Below, one piece after another: positions 23,337 through 23,394 of a DNA stretch of 23,394 nucleotides; position 1 is the first letter of the stretch; each line of letters starts with the position of its first letter. Source of the DNA: JAAAOZ01 sp964496595 (lineage in GTDB: Bacteria; Chloroflexota; Anaerolineae; B4-G1; SLSP01); contig CAZCAI010000073.1 in NCBI GenBank assembly GCA_964496595.1, positions 1 through 23,394 of the forward strand, written 5' to 3'. The translations under genes and the position numbers were made by a program. The notes beneath the pieces are model-generated. The model was not told the origin of the DNA. It ran no database searches and saw only the letters and a list, made by a program, of their open reading frames with translations.

Positions 23337-23394
23337 ATGAAAAGAATAGACACCCACAAAATTATGGCCGGCGTCCCCGCCGTGCCGGTGCGTT
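23337..23394 (+). CDS. Start of an unidentified gene, cut by the window end
   Basis: From the ATG at 23337 the frame is open to the last base (19 codons, MKRIDTHKIMAGVPAVPVR). There is no clear ribosome binding site, but the composition and GC-rich third positions look coding. It follows the AOR gene in the same direction, so it could be part of that unit. Too short to name. Confidence 0.45.
   Translation, partial: MKRIDTHKIMAGVPAVPVR

Overview
The window is 23.4 kb of GC-rich bacterial chromosome. No tRNA, rRNA, CRISPR array or phage module was seen. Gene content (cohesin-LysM secreted protein, tungsten-type aldehyde oxidoreductase, large FAD/Fe-S oxidase, sulfotransferase, PMT-type membrane glycosyltransferase, dolichol/phytol-kinase-like protein) and many short palindromic intergenic repeats suggest an anaerobic or facultative member of the Chloroflexota (Anaerolineae-like). 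That placement is inference from style and content; there is no marker gene.

Layout. 1-3229: a fused FAD-oxidase/Fe-S/double-CCG protein of the GlcD-GlcF/lactate dehydrogenase type, with two palindromic repeats inserted in frame and a methionine-rich tail. 3257-3291: perfect 16-bp hairpin. 3336-4583: MFS transporter, followed by a textbook intrinsic terminator. 4703-7444: a candidate promoter, then a sulfotransferase overlapping a membrane-anchored GT4 glycosyltransferase. 7551-12139: a PAS-GAF-PAS histidine kinase translationally coupled (GTGA) to a three-domain REC + HAD phosphatase + HerA/FtsK-like ATPase fusion. 12341-13513: PLP trans-sulfuration enzyme. 13652-15856: a phytol/dolichol-kinase-family protein, a zinc-ribbon protein and a DUF92 (VTE6-type) membrane protein, the last two overlapping by ATGA. 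16053-17141: secreted cohesin plus two LysM domains. On the minus strand, a PMT-type glycosyltransferase (20223-18700) and a second MFS protein (18554-17277). 20335-23128: a polyferredoxin and an AOR-family tungsten/molybdenum oxidoreductase. At 23337 a further reading frame starts and runs off the end.

How the parts may work together. The AOR and its polyferredoxin form a two-gene redox module. The kinase and REC-HAD-ATPase form a two-component pair whose output is enzymatic, with no DNA-binding domain; this is the best candidate for an undescribed system. The phytol-kinase-like and DUF92 proteins match the two sequential steps that phosphorylate a free prenol to its diphosphate (VTE5 then VTE6 in plants), so 13652-15856 may be a bacterial prenol-salvage cluster. 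Sulfotransferase plus GT4 suggests a sulfated or glycosylated surface lipid or polymer.

Intergenic DNA is rich in small repeats: a 124-bp element with 21-bp terminal inverted repeats (23162-23285), a 119-bp inverted-repeat element (20807-20925), AACCTTCGCAAGG palindromes in two inverted pairs, and a 24-bp tandem repeat between divergent genes (20254-20318).
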